From an uncultured Acetatifactor sp. (GTDB lineage Bacteria > Bacillota > Clostridia > Lachnospirales > Lachnospiraceae): a DNA stretch of 6,050 bases. A program made the position numbers and the translations under genes. The notes under the pieces are model-generated. The model made no database searches, was not told the DNA's origin, and was given only the letters and a program-made list of their open reading frames with translations. The DNA lies in contig CAJUFO010000141.1 in assembly GCA_910585615.1 (NCBI GenBank), positions 1 to 6,050 of the forward strand. The letters run 5' to 3'. Each line of letters starts with the position of its first letter. The first letter of the stretch is position 1. Of this stretch, positions 1 to 5,982 are shown in pieces.

Positions 1-119
1 TGAATCTTATCGGAAGGATTCTTCCTCCATAGACACAGAAAAATTTACAGCCTCCTGAAAATCAGTAAGGTTTTTCTGTTATTGAAGTATTCTTTTATCT
101 AACGAGTGATACCCGAAAT

Positions 120-136
120 GTTGCCAAATCGTTGCC
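120..136. repeat. Tandem GTTGCC direct repeat, 11-bp period
   Basis: GTTGCC occurs at 120-125 and again at 131-136, separated by AAATC. The starts are 11 bp apart, about one helical turn, so both copies face the same side of the DNA. This fits paired binding sites for one protein, such as arm-type sites of a tyrosine recombinase. That role is inferred only from the layout and the position beside guaA. Confidence 0.35.
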
Positions 137-143
137 AGAGCCT

Positions 144-157
144 AAACAAATTTGTTT
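144..157. repeat. 14-bp perfect AT-rich palindrome
   Basis: AAACAAATTTGTTT is a perfect 14-bp palindrome lying 40 bp beyond the guaA stop. With no loop and little GC it is a poor transcription terminator. It is better explained as a dimeric protein-binding site or as part of a recombination region. An AT-rich palindrome of this length can also arise by chance. Confidence 0.4.
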
Positions 158-196
158 GCAACCCGCATAAACACTAGGTTCTCGAAGCCCATTTCA

Positions 197-1489
197 TCAC
201 TCGAACTCTATGGTCGAAGGCGGTTTCGGACTCATGTCATAACAAACCCGATTCACATTCTCCACCTCAGCCAGAATCCGGTTCGTGATTCGCTCCAGCA
301 CCTCCCAGTCCACCTTCTCCACGGAGGCCGTCATGGCGTCCACCGTATTTATAGCCCGGATGATCACCATGTACTCGAATACCCTCGCATTATTCTTCAT
401 GCCCACGGACTTGAAATCCGGCACCACCGTAAAGTACTGCCACACCTTCTTATCCAGACCGGCCCTGGCGAACTCCTCCCGCAAAATCGCGTCGGACTCC
501 CGCACGGCCTCCAGCCTGTCCCTGGTGATGGCCCCCAGGCATCTCACGCCCAGGCCCGGCCCCGGGAAGGGCTGACGGTACACCATGTCATGGGGCAGCC
601 CCAGCTCCACGCCGCAGGCCCGCACTTCATCCTTGAACAACTGCTTCAGGGGCTCCACCAGCTCGAACTCCAGATCCTCCGGCAGACCTCCCACATTGTG
701 GTGGGACTTCACCATCTTCGCCGTCTTCGTGCCGCTCTCGATGATGTCGGGATAGATGGTCCCCTGTCCCAGAAAGTCGATTCCGTCCAGCTTCCTGGCC
801 TCTTCCTCAAAGACGCGGATGAATTCCCCGCCGATGATTTTCCGCTTCTGCTCCGGATCCGCCACGCCGGCCAGTTTCCCCAGGAAGCGCTCCACGGCAT
901 CCACGTAGATCAGGTTGGCATGGAGCTCGTCCCGGAACACCTTCACCACGCTCTCCGACTCGTTCTTGCGCATCAGGCCGTGGTTCACATGGACACAGGT
1001 AAGCTGCTCCCCGATGGCCCTGATCAGCATGGCGGCCACGACGGAGGAGTCCACGCCGCCAGACAGGGCCAGCAGCACCTTCCTGTCGCCCACCTGCTGC
1101 CGGATCAGCTCTACCTGATCCTCGATGAAATTCTTCATGTTCCAGTTTGCTTCCGCCTTGCAGTCCCGGAACAGGAACTTCTCCAGGGCCTCCCGCTCCG
1201 GCAGGGCCTCCAGGCGCACTTCGCATCCGGACTGGGGATAATCCACGGAAATCATGGGATAGCCCAGCTCATAAATCTCCGGGCGCACCTCCACTGCCTG
1301 TCCGTCCACGATGCGGTTCTCGCCGCCGTTCAAAATGATGCCCTTCACGTTGGGCAGGGCCTGCAGCTCCTCCACGGTGATGTCGTGGGGATGAATCTCG
1401 CTGTATACGCCCAGGGCGCGGATGTCCCTGGCAAGGACCGTGTTCTGGGTGCTGCCCAGGTCAAGAATGACGATTAAATCCTGCTTCAT
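197..1489 (-). CDS. guaA: GMP synthase with degenerate, glutaminase-dead N-terminal domain
   Basis: This cytoplasmic enzyme makes GMP from XMP, ATP and ammonia, the last step of guanine nucleotide synthesis. Residues 1-85 resemble the start of a class I glutamine amidotransferase (ILDLGS, ARDIRALGVYSEIHPHD, GIILNGG). Where GICYGMQ with the catalytic Cys is expected there is SVDYPQ, with Asp83 at the Cys position. The rest of the domain, including the His/Glu part of the triad, is missing. The sequence resumes at about residue 102 (LEKFLF) and continues into NWNMKNFIEDQ. The ATP-pyrophosphatase domain looks complete: P-loop SGGVDSS (143-149), KRKIIGGEF, GQGTIYPDIIES, KSHHNVGGLP (261-270). The C-terminal dimerisation domain also looks complete (PFPGPGLGVR 308-317, final KPPSTIEFE). 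Length is 430 aa against about 510-525 for usual bacterial GuaA. The frame is open throughout, so this is not a frameshift. The ATG is preceded by AGAAGGAG (1500-1507). Activity probably needs free ammonia or a separate glutaminase subunit. Confidence 0.95.
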   Translation of the reverse strand: MKQDLIVILDLGSTQNTVLARDIRALGVYSEIHPHDITVEELQALPNVKGIILNGGENRIVDGQAVEVRPEIYELGYPMISVDYPQSGCEVRLEALPEREALEKFLFRDCKAEANWNMKNFIEDQVELIRQQVGDRKVLLALSGGVDSSVVAAMLIRAIGEQLTCVHVNHGLMRKNESESVVKVFRDELHANLIYVDAVERFLGKLAGVADPEQKRKIIGGEFIRVFEEEARKLDGIDFLGQGTIYPDIIESGTKTAKMVKSHHNVGGLPEDLEFELVEPLKQLFKDEVRACGVELGLPHDMVYRQPFPGPGLGVRCLGAITRDRLEAVRESDAILREEFARAGLDKKVWQYFTVVPDFKSVGMKNNARVFEYMVIIRAINTVDAMTASVEKVDWEVLERITNRILAEVENVNRVCYDMSPKPPSTIEFE

Positions 1490-1543
1490 TGATGGTGTTC
1501 TCCTTCTCTTTTCTTTTGGGGCCTGTTCCTTTCCATACTATTC

Positions 1544-1572
1544 ATGATACCTTAGGAATCCGCGGTTTGCAA
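1544..1572 (-). promoter_or_regulatory. Probable sigma-A promoter of guaA
   Basis: On the minus strand, TTGCAA (1567-1572) and TATCAT (1544-1549) are separated by exactly 17 bp, close to the -35 and -10 consensus. They lie in the gap between the oxidoreductase stop and guaA. The implied transcript start is near 1537, giving a leader of roughly 48 nt that carries the ribosome binding site. That leader is too short for a purine riboswitch. The promoter suggests guaA is transcribed independently of the upstream genes. Confidence 0.6.
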
Positions 1573-1595
1573 GGCCTATTTTGCCATGGCCGCCG

Positions 1596-2771
1596 TTACC
1601 ACCTGACGCTCCACCGCTCCGAGTATTCCCCGGACAGCTCCTCGTGCCTCACTTCCCGCTCCATGGCCTCCTCCGACTCCTGCTTCCTGCCCAGGAGCAG
1701 ACGGAATTCCCGGTCATCGAAGGGCAGCTCCACCCAGTCGTCCTTCCATGCGGACAGATAGGCGGCATTGCCGATCGTCAGCCCCCATATCCCCTCCTGG
1801 CCCGGCGCGATCAGCTCCGCTCCCTGGAGCACGGCATCCGTGAAGTTCTGCAGAATCTCCAGATGTCCCCCGCCGGGCTCCTCCTCTTCCATGGTACAAC
1901 AGTTCACCTTCTCCTGGGGCATGCCCTCCCTGGAAGCATAACAGATCTCCCGCTCGTCCCGTTCCAGCAGGTACAGCTTCAGGCAGCCGTTCTCCGCCAC
2001 GGCCTTGCCCAGGGTACCGCTGATCTCCATCCGGTTGGTACCGGGATACTCCCCGGTGGATGTGATGAACACCGCGCTGGCGCCGTTTTCATACTCGGCA
2101 TAGATGGTGGCGTCGTCCTCCACCTGGATTCTATGGTAATGCCCCTCCCTGCAGAACGCCCGCAGCCTCACCGGCATCCCCATGATCCACTGCCAGATGT
2201 CCAGGTTGTGGGGGCACTGGTTCAGCAGCACGCCGCCTCCCTCCCCGTTCCAGGTGGCCCGCCAGTCGCCGGAATCATAGTAGGCCTGGGTGCGGTACCA
2301 GTTGTTGACGATCCAGACGAAGCGCTTGACCTCCCCCAGCGCCCCCTCCTGCACCAGGTCGTGGATCTGTCTGAAGAGGCGGTTCGTCCGCTGGTTGTAC
2401 ATGATGCCGAACACGGCCCCGCTCTCCTCCGCCTGCCGGTTCATGGCGGCCACGTTGGCGGTGTCTATGCCCGCGGGCTTCTCGGTCAGGACGTGGAGCC
2501 TTCTGCGGAAAGCTTCCCCGGCGATTACCGGATGCAGCTTATGGGGCGTGGCGATCAGTACGGCATCCACCTCCCCGCTGTCTAAGAGCGTCTCGCAGTC
2601 CTCATACCGCGGAACTCTCCCCAGGCGCTCCCCGGCCCACTCCAGGCGCTCCCGGCGGCAGTCGCACACCGCCGCCAGCTTTGCGCCCTTTACCCTACCC
2701 TCAAAAAGCTGCACCGCGTGGGCGCTTCCCATATTTCCGATTCCCACTACCCCGAACCGCAAAGTCTCCAT
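1596..2771 (-). CDS. Gfo/Idh/MocA-family NAD(P)-dependent oxidoreductase
   Basis: This is a predicted soluble dehydrogenase acting on a sugar, cyclitol or derivative; the substrate cannot be read from sequence. The N-terminal Rossmann fold has the dinucleotide-binding motif GVVGIGNMGSAH (7-18), then DAVLIATPHKLH (69-80) and the family EKP motif (97-99), whose Lys98 is the expected catalytic or cofactor-contacting residue. The C-terminal alpha/beta domain has GGGVLLNQCPHNLDIWQW (178-195), the family's substrate-site segment with conserved His188 and Asp191. The 391-aa length is slightly above the usual 330-380. The excess is a charged tail (about 361-391) outside the recognisable fold. The start is supported by purine-rich GGGAGGGAAGG just upstream (2774-2785). 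The gap to the upstream phosphodiesterase gene is 104 bp with no convincing promoter or terminator, so read-through from that gene is plausible. No transporter or sugar-catabolic gene adjoins it. Confidence 0.9.
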   Translation of the reverse strand: METLRFGVVGIGNMGSAHAVQLFEGRVKGAKLAAVCDCRRERLEWAGERLGRVPRYEDCETLLDSGEVDAVLIATPHKLHPVIAGEAFRRRLHVLTEKPAGIDTANVAAMNRQAEESGAVFGIMYNQRTNRLFRQIHDLVQEGALGEVKRFVWIVNNWYRTQAYYDSGDWRATWNGEGGGVLLNQCPHNLDIWQWIMGMPVRLRAFCREGHYHRIQVEDDATIYAEYENGASAVFITSTGEYPGTNRMEISGTLGKAVAENGCLKLYLLERDEREICYASREGMPQEKVNCCTMEEEEPGGGHLEILQNFTDAVLQGAELIAPGQEGIWGLTIGNAAYLSAWKDDWVELPFDDREFRLLLGRKQESEEAMEREVRHEELSGEYSERWSVRW

Positions 2772-2875
2772 GTCCTTCCCTCCCTCTGCCTCCTAAATGC
2801 TGACTAATTTCAAACTTTTTATTGAATATCCTCGGCATGCCTCCTGCCTTCCTCGCCGAAAAATCATCCGCCCTG

Positions 2876-4699
2876 TCAGAAAATCTTCTCCAGCAGCTTG
2901 ATATATTCGCTGATCAAATCGCTGGTCTTCTCCGCATAGATGATCTCCTTCGCCAGGGCCACATTGTCCGTGATCACATTGTCCACGCCAAGCTCCACCA
3001 TCCTGCGGATGCCGGCCTGGGTGTTCACGGTCCAGGCGTAGAGCTGCTTTCCCTGTCCATGTACCCTGTCCACCAGGTTCTCCGTCACATTGGCCGCCTC
3101 CACGCTGAAATGGTCCGCCGCCTCCAGATCCGTGATGTTCCCATAGGCCAGGCTCATGACATAGACCGTGGCAACTTCTGCATTGTAGTCTTTCACCCGT
3201 TCCAGCACGCTGTAGACCTGGGAGGTGATCACGCACTGCTCCAGGAAGTCATGCTCCGCCACGATGTCCACCACGCTTTTCTCGAAATCCGACTCATGGC
3301 CGGTGGGCTTCAGCTCGATGTTCAGCTTGATCAGGTGGTCCCTGGCGAACTCCACCACCTGGCCCAGCCTGGGGATTCCCTCCCCGGCATGATCCGGCCC
3401 GAAGAAGCTCCCGGCGTCCAGGCCCGCCACCTCCTCCCAGGTAAGCTCCCAAGTATTTTTATTCAGGCCCGTAGTACGCTTGAAGCTGGTATCATGCATG
3501 ACGATAATCTCCCCGTCCTTCGTCTGCTGCACATCCAGCTCGATCCAGTCCGCCCCCAGCTCCTCTGCGCCCTCAAAGGCGCTCATGGTATTTTCCGGAT
3601 AGTCCGCGGACGCTCCTCTGTGGGCGGTGACCTCCGTGGTCCTGGCGTACTCGATGTTCAGGTTGTATTTTCCCAGATGCAGCCCGTAGGTGAATATAGT
3701 CCCCAGGACCACGGCGGCCAGGCCTATCCCGATGCAGGCGGCCCGGATGCGGGACCTCTCCCCGGCTTTCCCCTCTCCCGCCCCCAGTTCCAGGCTGCGG
3801 ATTTCCTCGCCCCTCTCCTGCTTATGGGCGTAGAAGAGGACGCTGATGCCGGCATAGCCAAAGGGCATGGACAGGGACATGAACACCGCCGCGCACAGGG
3901 CGATGAACATCCATATAATGGTGGACACCAGGCTGCCCAGCAGGGCGAAGCGCTCCAGCATGCCGTCCACCGCCATGATCAGCAGTATCCCTATCAGGAC
4001 GCAGCCTAAGAAGCACAGGGATATCACCGCCTGCATGGCCACTAAGGAAAGCATGTCCCTCACATGCCTTCCCGCTCCCAGGCGGCGGCTGCGCTTCCTG
4101 GCTTCCCTGAAGGGGAGATTCTCCAGCACCAGAAAATGCAGCGAGTAGAGCCAGTATGACAACAGCACTGCCAGCAGGGCCACTGCCGCGGCACAGAGCA
4201 CGGGCAGAAACCGGTTCTGCCCGATATAATCCTGGATGAAGCCGGGCACCTGGATGGTAGAGATCACGCCCGATGCCAGGCCCAGGTTCAGAAAGGGTAT
4301 GAGGAATAAAATCAGGAACGCAAGAGAAAGGCTGCGAGGGCGGAGCATCCCCATGCACTTACGGGCAGAGACGCGGAGCACCTCCGGCAGGCAGGCCTTA
4401 CGGTTCTGCCAGGACTGGTCCAGCAGGATGATCACCGTGGCGATGTCGAACATGGTGTAGGCCGTCATGAGCAGAAGCAGGGCGGCCACGGACAGCACCG
4501 TCACCGGATGGACGGCGAAGGACAGCACGTTTTCCACCGTCAGGTATCTGTATCCCGTAATCTTCATAATCAGGCGAAAGCATCCCGAGAACAGGGGCAC
4601 TGCCACCAGGAACGTCAGCAGCTTGAAGACGATTTCAAATTCCGCCAATGCCCTGCGGTTCCGGTTCACCAGCCTACCCAGTTGTCTTACTTTCCCCAT
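2876..4699 (-). CDS. Membrane-anchored glycerophosphodiester phosphodiesterase
   Basis: It hydrolyses glycerophosphodiesters, products of phospholipid or teichoic-acid turnover, to sn-glycerol 3-phosphate and an alcohol. Residues 1 to about 340 form a multi-pass membrane region resembling the GPDPase membrane domain. Hydrophobic segments lie near 24-44, 65-93, 124-146, 165-192, 215-243, 250-278 and 320-338. The catalytic GDPD TIM barrel follows (about 355-590). It shows HRG (360-362), ENT (369-371), E387 and D389 in IELDV, MHD with the second catalytic His402, IELK (461-464) and AWTVN (555-559), so all expected acid/base and metal-binding residues are present. The long N-terminal membrane part plus GDPD is a known Firmicutes architecture. 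An odd number of segments would put the barrel outside the cell if the N-terminus is inside, but this topology is inferred. The ATG is the first start after an in-frame stop 15 nt upstream; the ribosome site (GAGGG) is weak. It has its own strong promoter. Confidence 0.93.
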   Translation of the reverse strand: MGKVRQLGRLVNRNRRALAEFEIVFKLLTFLVAVPLFSGCFRLIMKITGYRYLTVENVLSFAVHPVTVLSVAALLLLMTAYTMFDIATVIILLDQSWQNRKACLPEVLRVSARKCMGMLRPRSLSLAFLILFLIPFLNLGLASGVISTIQVPGFIQDYIGQNRFLPVLCAAAVALLAVLLSYWLYSLHFLVLENLPFREARKRSRRLGAGRHVRDMLSLVAMQAVISLCFLGCVLIGILLIMAVDGMLERFALLGSLVSTIIWMFIALCAAVFMSLSMPFGYAGISVLFYAHKQERGEEIRSLELGAGEGKAGERSRIRAACIGIGLAAVVLGTIFTYGLHLGKYNLNIEYARTTEVTAHRGASADYPENTMSAFEGAEELGADWIELDVQQTKDGEIIVMHDTSFKRTTGLNKNTWELTWEEVAGLDAGSFFGPDHAGEGIPRLGQVVEFARDHLIKLNIELKPTGHESDFEKSVVDIVAEHDFLEQCVITSQVYSVLERVKDYNAEVATVYVMSLAYGNITDLEAADHFSVEAANVTENLVDRVHGQGKQLYAWTVNTQAGIRRMVELGVDNVITDNVALAKEIIYAEKTSDLISEYIKLLEKIF

Positions 4700-4775
4700 C
4701 CCTTTTCGCCCTCATCTTAAGCCTCTGTATCCACAATATGCGACGCTTCGCGAACACAGTCATCCGATAAGACCT

Positions 4776-4803
4776 ATTATAATGAATCCGCCTGAAAAGT
4801 CAA
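4776..4803 (-). promoter_or_regulatory. Strong sigma-A promoter of the phosphodiesterase gene
   Basis: On the minus strand, TTGACT (4798-4803) and a perfect TATAAT (4776-4781) are spaced by 16 bp. This is the best promoter match in the window. The predicted start near 4769 leaves a leader of about 70 nt before the ATG at 4699. The leader contains the palindrome TTCGCGAA (4747-4754), which could be an operator or chance. The promoter may also serve the downstream oxidoreductase. Confidence 0.7.
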
Positions 4804-4881
4804 TAACTCTGAATCAATGGCCGGTTGCTATGTGTGCTCCACATTACTGTTCACTCGGTGCCGCCGCGGGGTGTTTTCATG

Positions 4882-4895
4882 CGTATTTTAATACG
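4882..4895. repeat. Near-palindrome upstream of the Uma2 remnant
   Basis: CGTATT (4882-4887) and AATACG (4890-4895) are exact reverse complements separated by TT. The site overlaps the first codons of the remnant if ATG 4879 is used, or lies 30-45 bp before GTG 4927. It could be a repressor operator left from the original promoter region. No matching -35/-10 pair is seen. Confidence 0.25.
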
Positions 4896-4962
4896 GACCA
4901 AGCCGAAAGAGACCGCCGGAGGAAACGTGCTGCAGCAGATGCTGACGGCCTATGAGGTGTTC

Positions 4963-5022
4963 GATTATATCTATGACTTCCCAGTATTTTTCCTCCTCCT
5001 TTCGAAATGTCATGATTATATC
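4963..5022 (+). repeat. In-frame 9-bp direct repeat inside the Uma2 remnant
   Basis: GATTATATC occurs at 4963-4971 and 5014-5022, 51 bp (17 codons) apart and in the same reading frame, so both copies encode Asp-Tyr-Ile. The second copy lies exactly where recognisable Uma2 homology begins. Slippage or recombination at short direct repeats is a common route to internal deletion, so this may mark the event that removed the front of the gene. Confidence 0.4.
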
Positions 5023-5214
5023 CGAAAGCTGAATCTATATGCGGATGCAGGGGCCAGGGAATATTGGATTGTGGATCCGATGGTGAAGGAAGTCGCAGTC
5101 TACCATCTGGAAAAGGGTTCTTTCCGAGCGAAGGCTTACACATTTCAGGACAGGATTGCGGTCAATATCTATGATGATTTCCAGATTGATTTCCAGGAGT
5201 TGGATTTATAGGGA

Positions 5215-5270
5215 ACAGCCATCAGGCTGTCACACCAGGTGGGTTTATTTCACCGTTGCTGTGACAGCCT
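5215..5270. terminator. Inverted repeats between convergent genes, possible bidirectional terminator
   Basis: AGGCTGTCAC (5224-5233) pairs perfectly over 10 bp with GTGACAGCCT (5261-5270). GGTG (5238-5241) and CACC (5251-5254) can extend the structure inside the loop. A second, competing hairpin is possible: ACAGCC (5215-5220) with GGCTGT (5225-5230). The structure begins 3 bp after the Uma2 remnant stop. Its right arm lies within the last codons of the acetyltransferase gene. Neither strand has a clear T-run after the stem, so factor-independent termination is doubtful. Confidence 0.45.
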
Positions 5271-5882
5271 TACAATCTCCTCCCAAGCCTCCTCGTCTAT
5301 CTCCTCCGCCCGGAAGAGCCTGCGCCTGTCCGCCTCCGTAATCTTCCGGACGACCCGGCAGGGATTCCCGGCGGCGATGCACCAGTCCGGGATGTCCCTG
5401 GCCACCACGCTGCCTGCGCCGATGACTACGTTGTGGCCGATATGCACCCCGGGACAGATGACAGCATTGCCCCCGATCCACACATTGTCCCCGATCACAA
5501 CCTCTTTCCCGTACTCATAGCCGGAGCTGCGGGTGACGGGATGGACCGGATGCCCGGCGGTGTAGATTGCCACATTGGGGGCCAGCTGGCAGTTGTCGCC
5601 AATCCGGATTTCCGCCACGTCCAGAAGCGTGCAGTTGTAGTTGGCGAAGAAGTTCTTCCCCACCCGGATGTGCTTTCCATAGTCGCAATAGAAGGGCGGG
5701 TTGACGAAGGCCTCCTCCGATTCCCCCAGAAGCTCCTTCACCGTCTTCGCGATTCCCGCGAAGTCAGTCCGATCCATGAAGTTCAGCCTCTGTAAGATTT
5801 TCTTGCACTCCTGCATTTCCTCAAAGACGCTGCCGTCCGCCACATAGGCCAGCCCCGCGTCCCTCCTCTCCCTGTTGTCCAT
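5250..5882 (-). CDS. Maltose/galactoside O-acetyltransferase-like sugar acetyltransferase
   Basis: This is a predicted cytoplasmic LacA/Maa/NodL-family enzyme that transfers acetyl from acetyl-CoA to a sugar hydroxyl; the acceptor is unknown. The 210-aa product has the family's alpha-helical N-terminal cap (about 1-60, with FEEMQECKKILQRLN). A left-handed beta-helix of hexapeptide repeats follows (about 61-175): HIRVGKNFFANYNCTLLD, IRIGDN, VVIGDNVWIGGNAVICPGVHIG and NVVIGAGSVVARDIPDWCIAAGNPCRVVR. His111 in TAGHPVHP is the expected catalytic histidine. Length is close to the usual 185-205 aa. An in-frame ATG at 5936 would add 18 residues, but ATG 5882 has AAAGGAGA eight bases upstream and begins at the family's usual N-terminus, so I use it. 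The extra stretch also overlaps the GC-rich hairpin at 5913-5947. The gene converges on the Uma2 remnant and follows the end of an unidentified minus-strand gene by 100 bp. Such enzymes often act in detoxifying non-metabolised sugars or decorating oligosaccharides. Confidence 0.92.
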   Translation of the reverse strand: MDNRERRDAGLAYVADGSVFEEMQECKKILQRLNFMDRTDFAGIAKTVKELLGESEEAFVNPPFYCDYGKHIRVGKNFFANYNCTLLDVAEIRIGDNCQLAPNVAIYTAGHPVHPVTRSSGYEYGKEVVIGDNVWIGGNAVICPGVHIGHNVVIGAGSVVARDIPDWCIAAGNPCRVVRKITEADRRRLFRAEEIDEEAWEEIVRLSQQR

Positions 5883-5889
5883 GTATCTG

Positions 5890-5897
5890 TCTCCTTT
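5890..5897 (-). promoter_or_regulatory. Ribosome binding site that fixes the acetyltransferase start
   Basis: On the minus strand AAAGGAGA stands eight bases before ATG 5882. The alternative in-frame ATG at 5936 has no comparable site, which decides the start in favour of 5882. Confidence 0.75.
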
Positions 5898-5912
5898 CCT
5901 GTCAAATGATTC

Positions 5913-5947
5913 AGGCGCTGTGGGGGAATGTCCCACCCTCAGCGCCT
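5913..5947 (-). terminator. GC-rich hairpin after the upstream gene, before the acetyltransferase
   Basis: AGGCGCTG (5913-5920) pairs perfectly with CAGCGCCT (5940-5947), and TGGG (5921-5924) can pair with CCCA (5932-5935). The stem lies 35 bp past the stop of the upstream minus-strand gene. In the minus direction it is followed by TGAATCATTT, a weak T-tract. It is most likely that gene's terminator. It is also only about 15 bases before the acetyltransferase ribosome site, so it could instead act as a leader structure. Confidence 0.5.
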
Positions 5948-5982
5948 GCCTGTCCGCTGTGCAAAAGCTCCAGATATCAATT

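Larger units (their letters stand above)
1..196. other. Gene-free AT-rich flank of guaA, candidate integration junction
   Basis: No convincing coding frame, RNA gene or terminator is visible here. The stretch is clearly more AT-rich than the rest of the window. It is dense in short repeats: a GTTGCC direct repeat (120-125 and 131-136), a 14-bp palindrome (144-157), an 8-bp inverted repeat whose second copy overlaps the guaA stop (103-110 and 196-203), and CTCGAA repeated at 181-186 and 200-205. It is known that tyrosine-recombinase islands and ICEs often integrate at the 3' end of guaA, and that attachment regions carry clustered arm-type and core-type repeats. From this I infer a possible attL or attR, with the element continuing to the left. 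No integrase is visible in the window, so this stays a hypothesis. Confidence 0.35.
103..203. repeat. 8-bp inverted repeat spanning the guaA stop
   Basis: CGAGTGAT at 103-110 is the exact reverse complement of ATCACTCG at 196-203. The second copy contains the guaA stop codon (197-199) and its last sense codons. The two arms are 85 bp apart, too far for a simple terminator hairpin. If the region is an attachment site, these could be recombinase-binding arms. An 8-bp match over this distance could also be chance. Confidence 0.35.
4879..5211 (+). pseudogene. Truncated Uma2-family (DUF820) nuclease-like gene remnant
   Basis: This is the only gene-like stretch on the plus strand. From about residue 45 of the 110-aa frame onward (DYIRKLNLYADAGAREYWIVDP) it matches the C-terminal third of Uma2-family proteins, which have a PD-(D/E)XK restriction-endonuclease-like fold. 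EYWIVDP (61-67) is the family hallmark, followed by the strand-rich tail ending NIYDDFQIDFQELDL. The preceding residues do not resemble the family. The expected segment with the metal-binding Asp and Glu (PDLxxEVLSPS type) is gone; only LSK is left where it should lead into the helix. Complete members have about 180-200 residues, so roughly the first two thirds are missing. Possible starts are ATG 4879, GTG 4927 (GGAGG four bases upstream at 4918-4922) and ATG 4939; the frame is also open back to ATG 4825. Probably not a working nuclease. Reading the N-terminal part as a new fused sequence is possible but weaker. Confidence 0.7.

Noticed and set aside
152..1477. A 441-codon open frame antisense to guaA, and similar long antisense frames at 1581-2585 and 2822-4009
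   Set aside because: The minus-strand products have clear family motifs throughout. The antisense translations are rich in His, Leu, Gln and Pro with no recognisable domain, as expected when a GC-rich gene is read in the opposite direction.
1490..1595. Possible purine riboswitch upstream of guaA
   Set aside because: The best promoter leaves a leader of only about 48 nt, with no room for a purine aptamer, and no conserved aptamer pattern was seen in the gap.
2832..2859. TCGGC/GCCGA inverted repeat between the phosphodiesterase and oxidoreductase genes
   Set aside because: The stem is only 5 bp, the loop is 18 nt, and in the direction of transcription the T-run precedes the stem rather than following it. 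It is not a credible terminator.
1596..4699. The idea that the phosphodiesterase and oxidoreductase form a dedicated new pathway
   Set aside because: They are adjacent on the same strand but separated by 104 bp, have no shared substrate evident from sequence, and no transporter or regulator links them. Simple adjacency or read-through is enough.
5883..5936. Upstream ATG giving an 18-residue N-terminal extension of the acetyltransferase
   Set aside because: There is no ribosome site at 5936, the extension passes through the GC-rich hairpin, and ATG 5882 has a well-spaced AAAGGAGA and matches the family's usual N-terminus.
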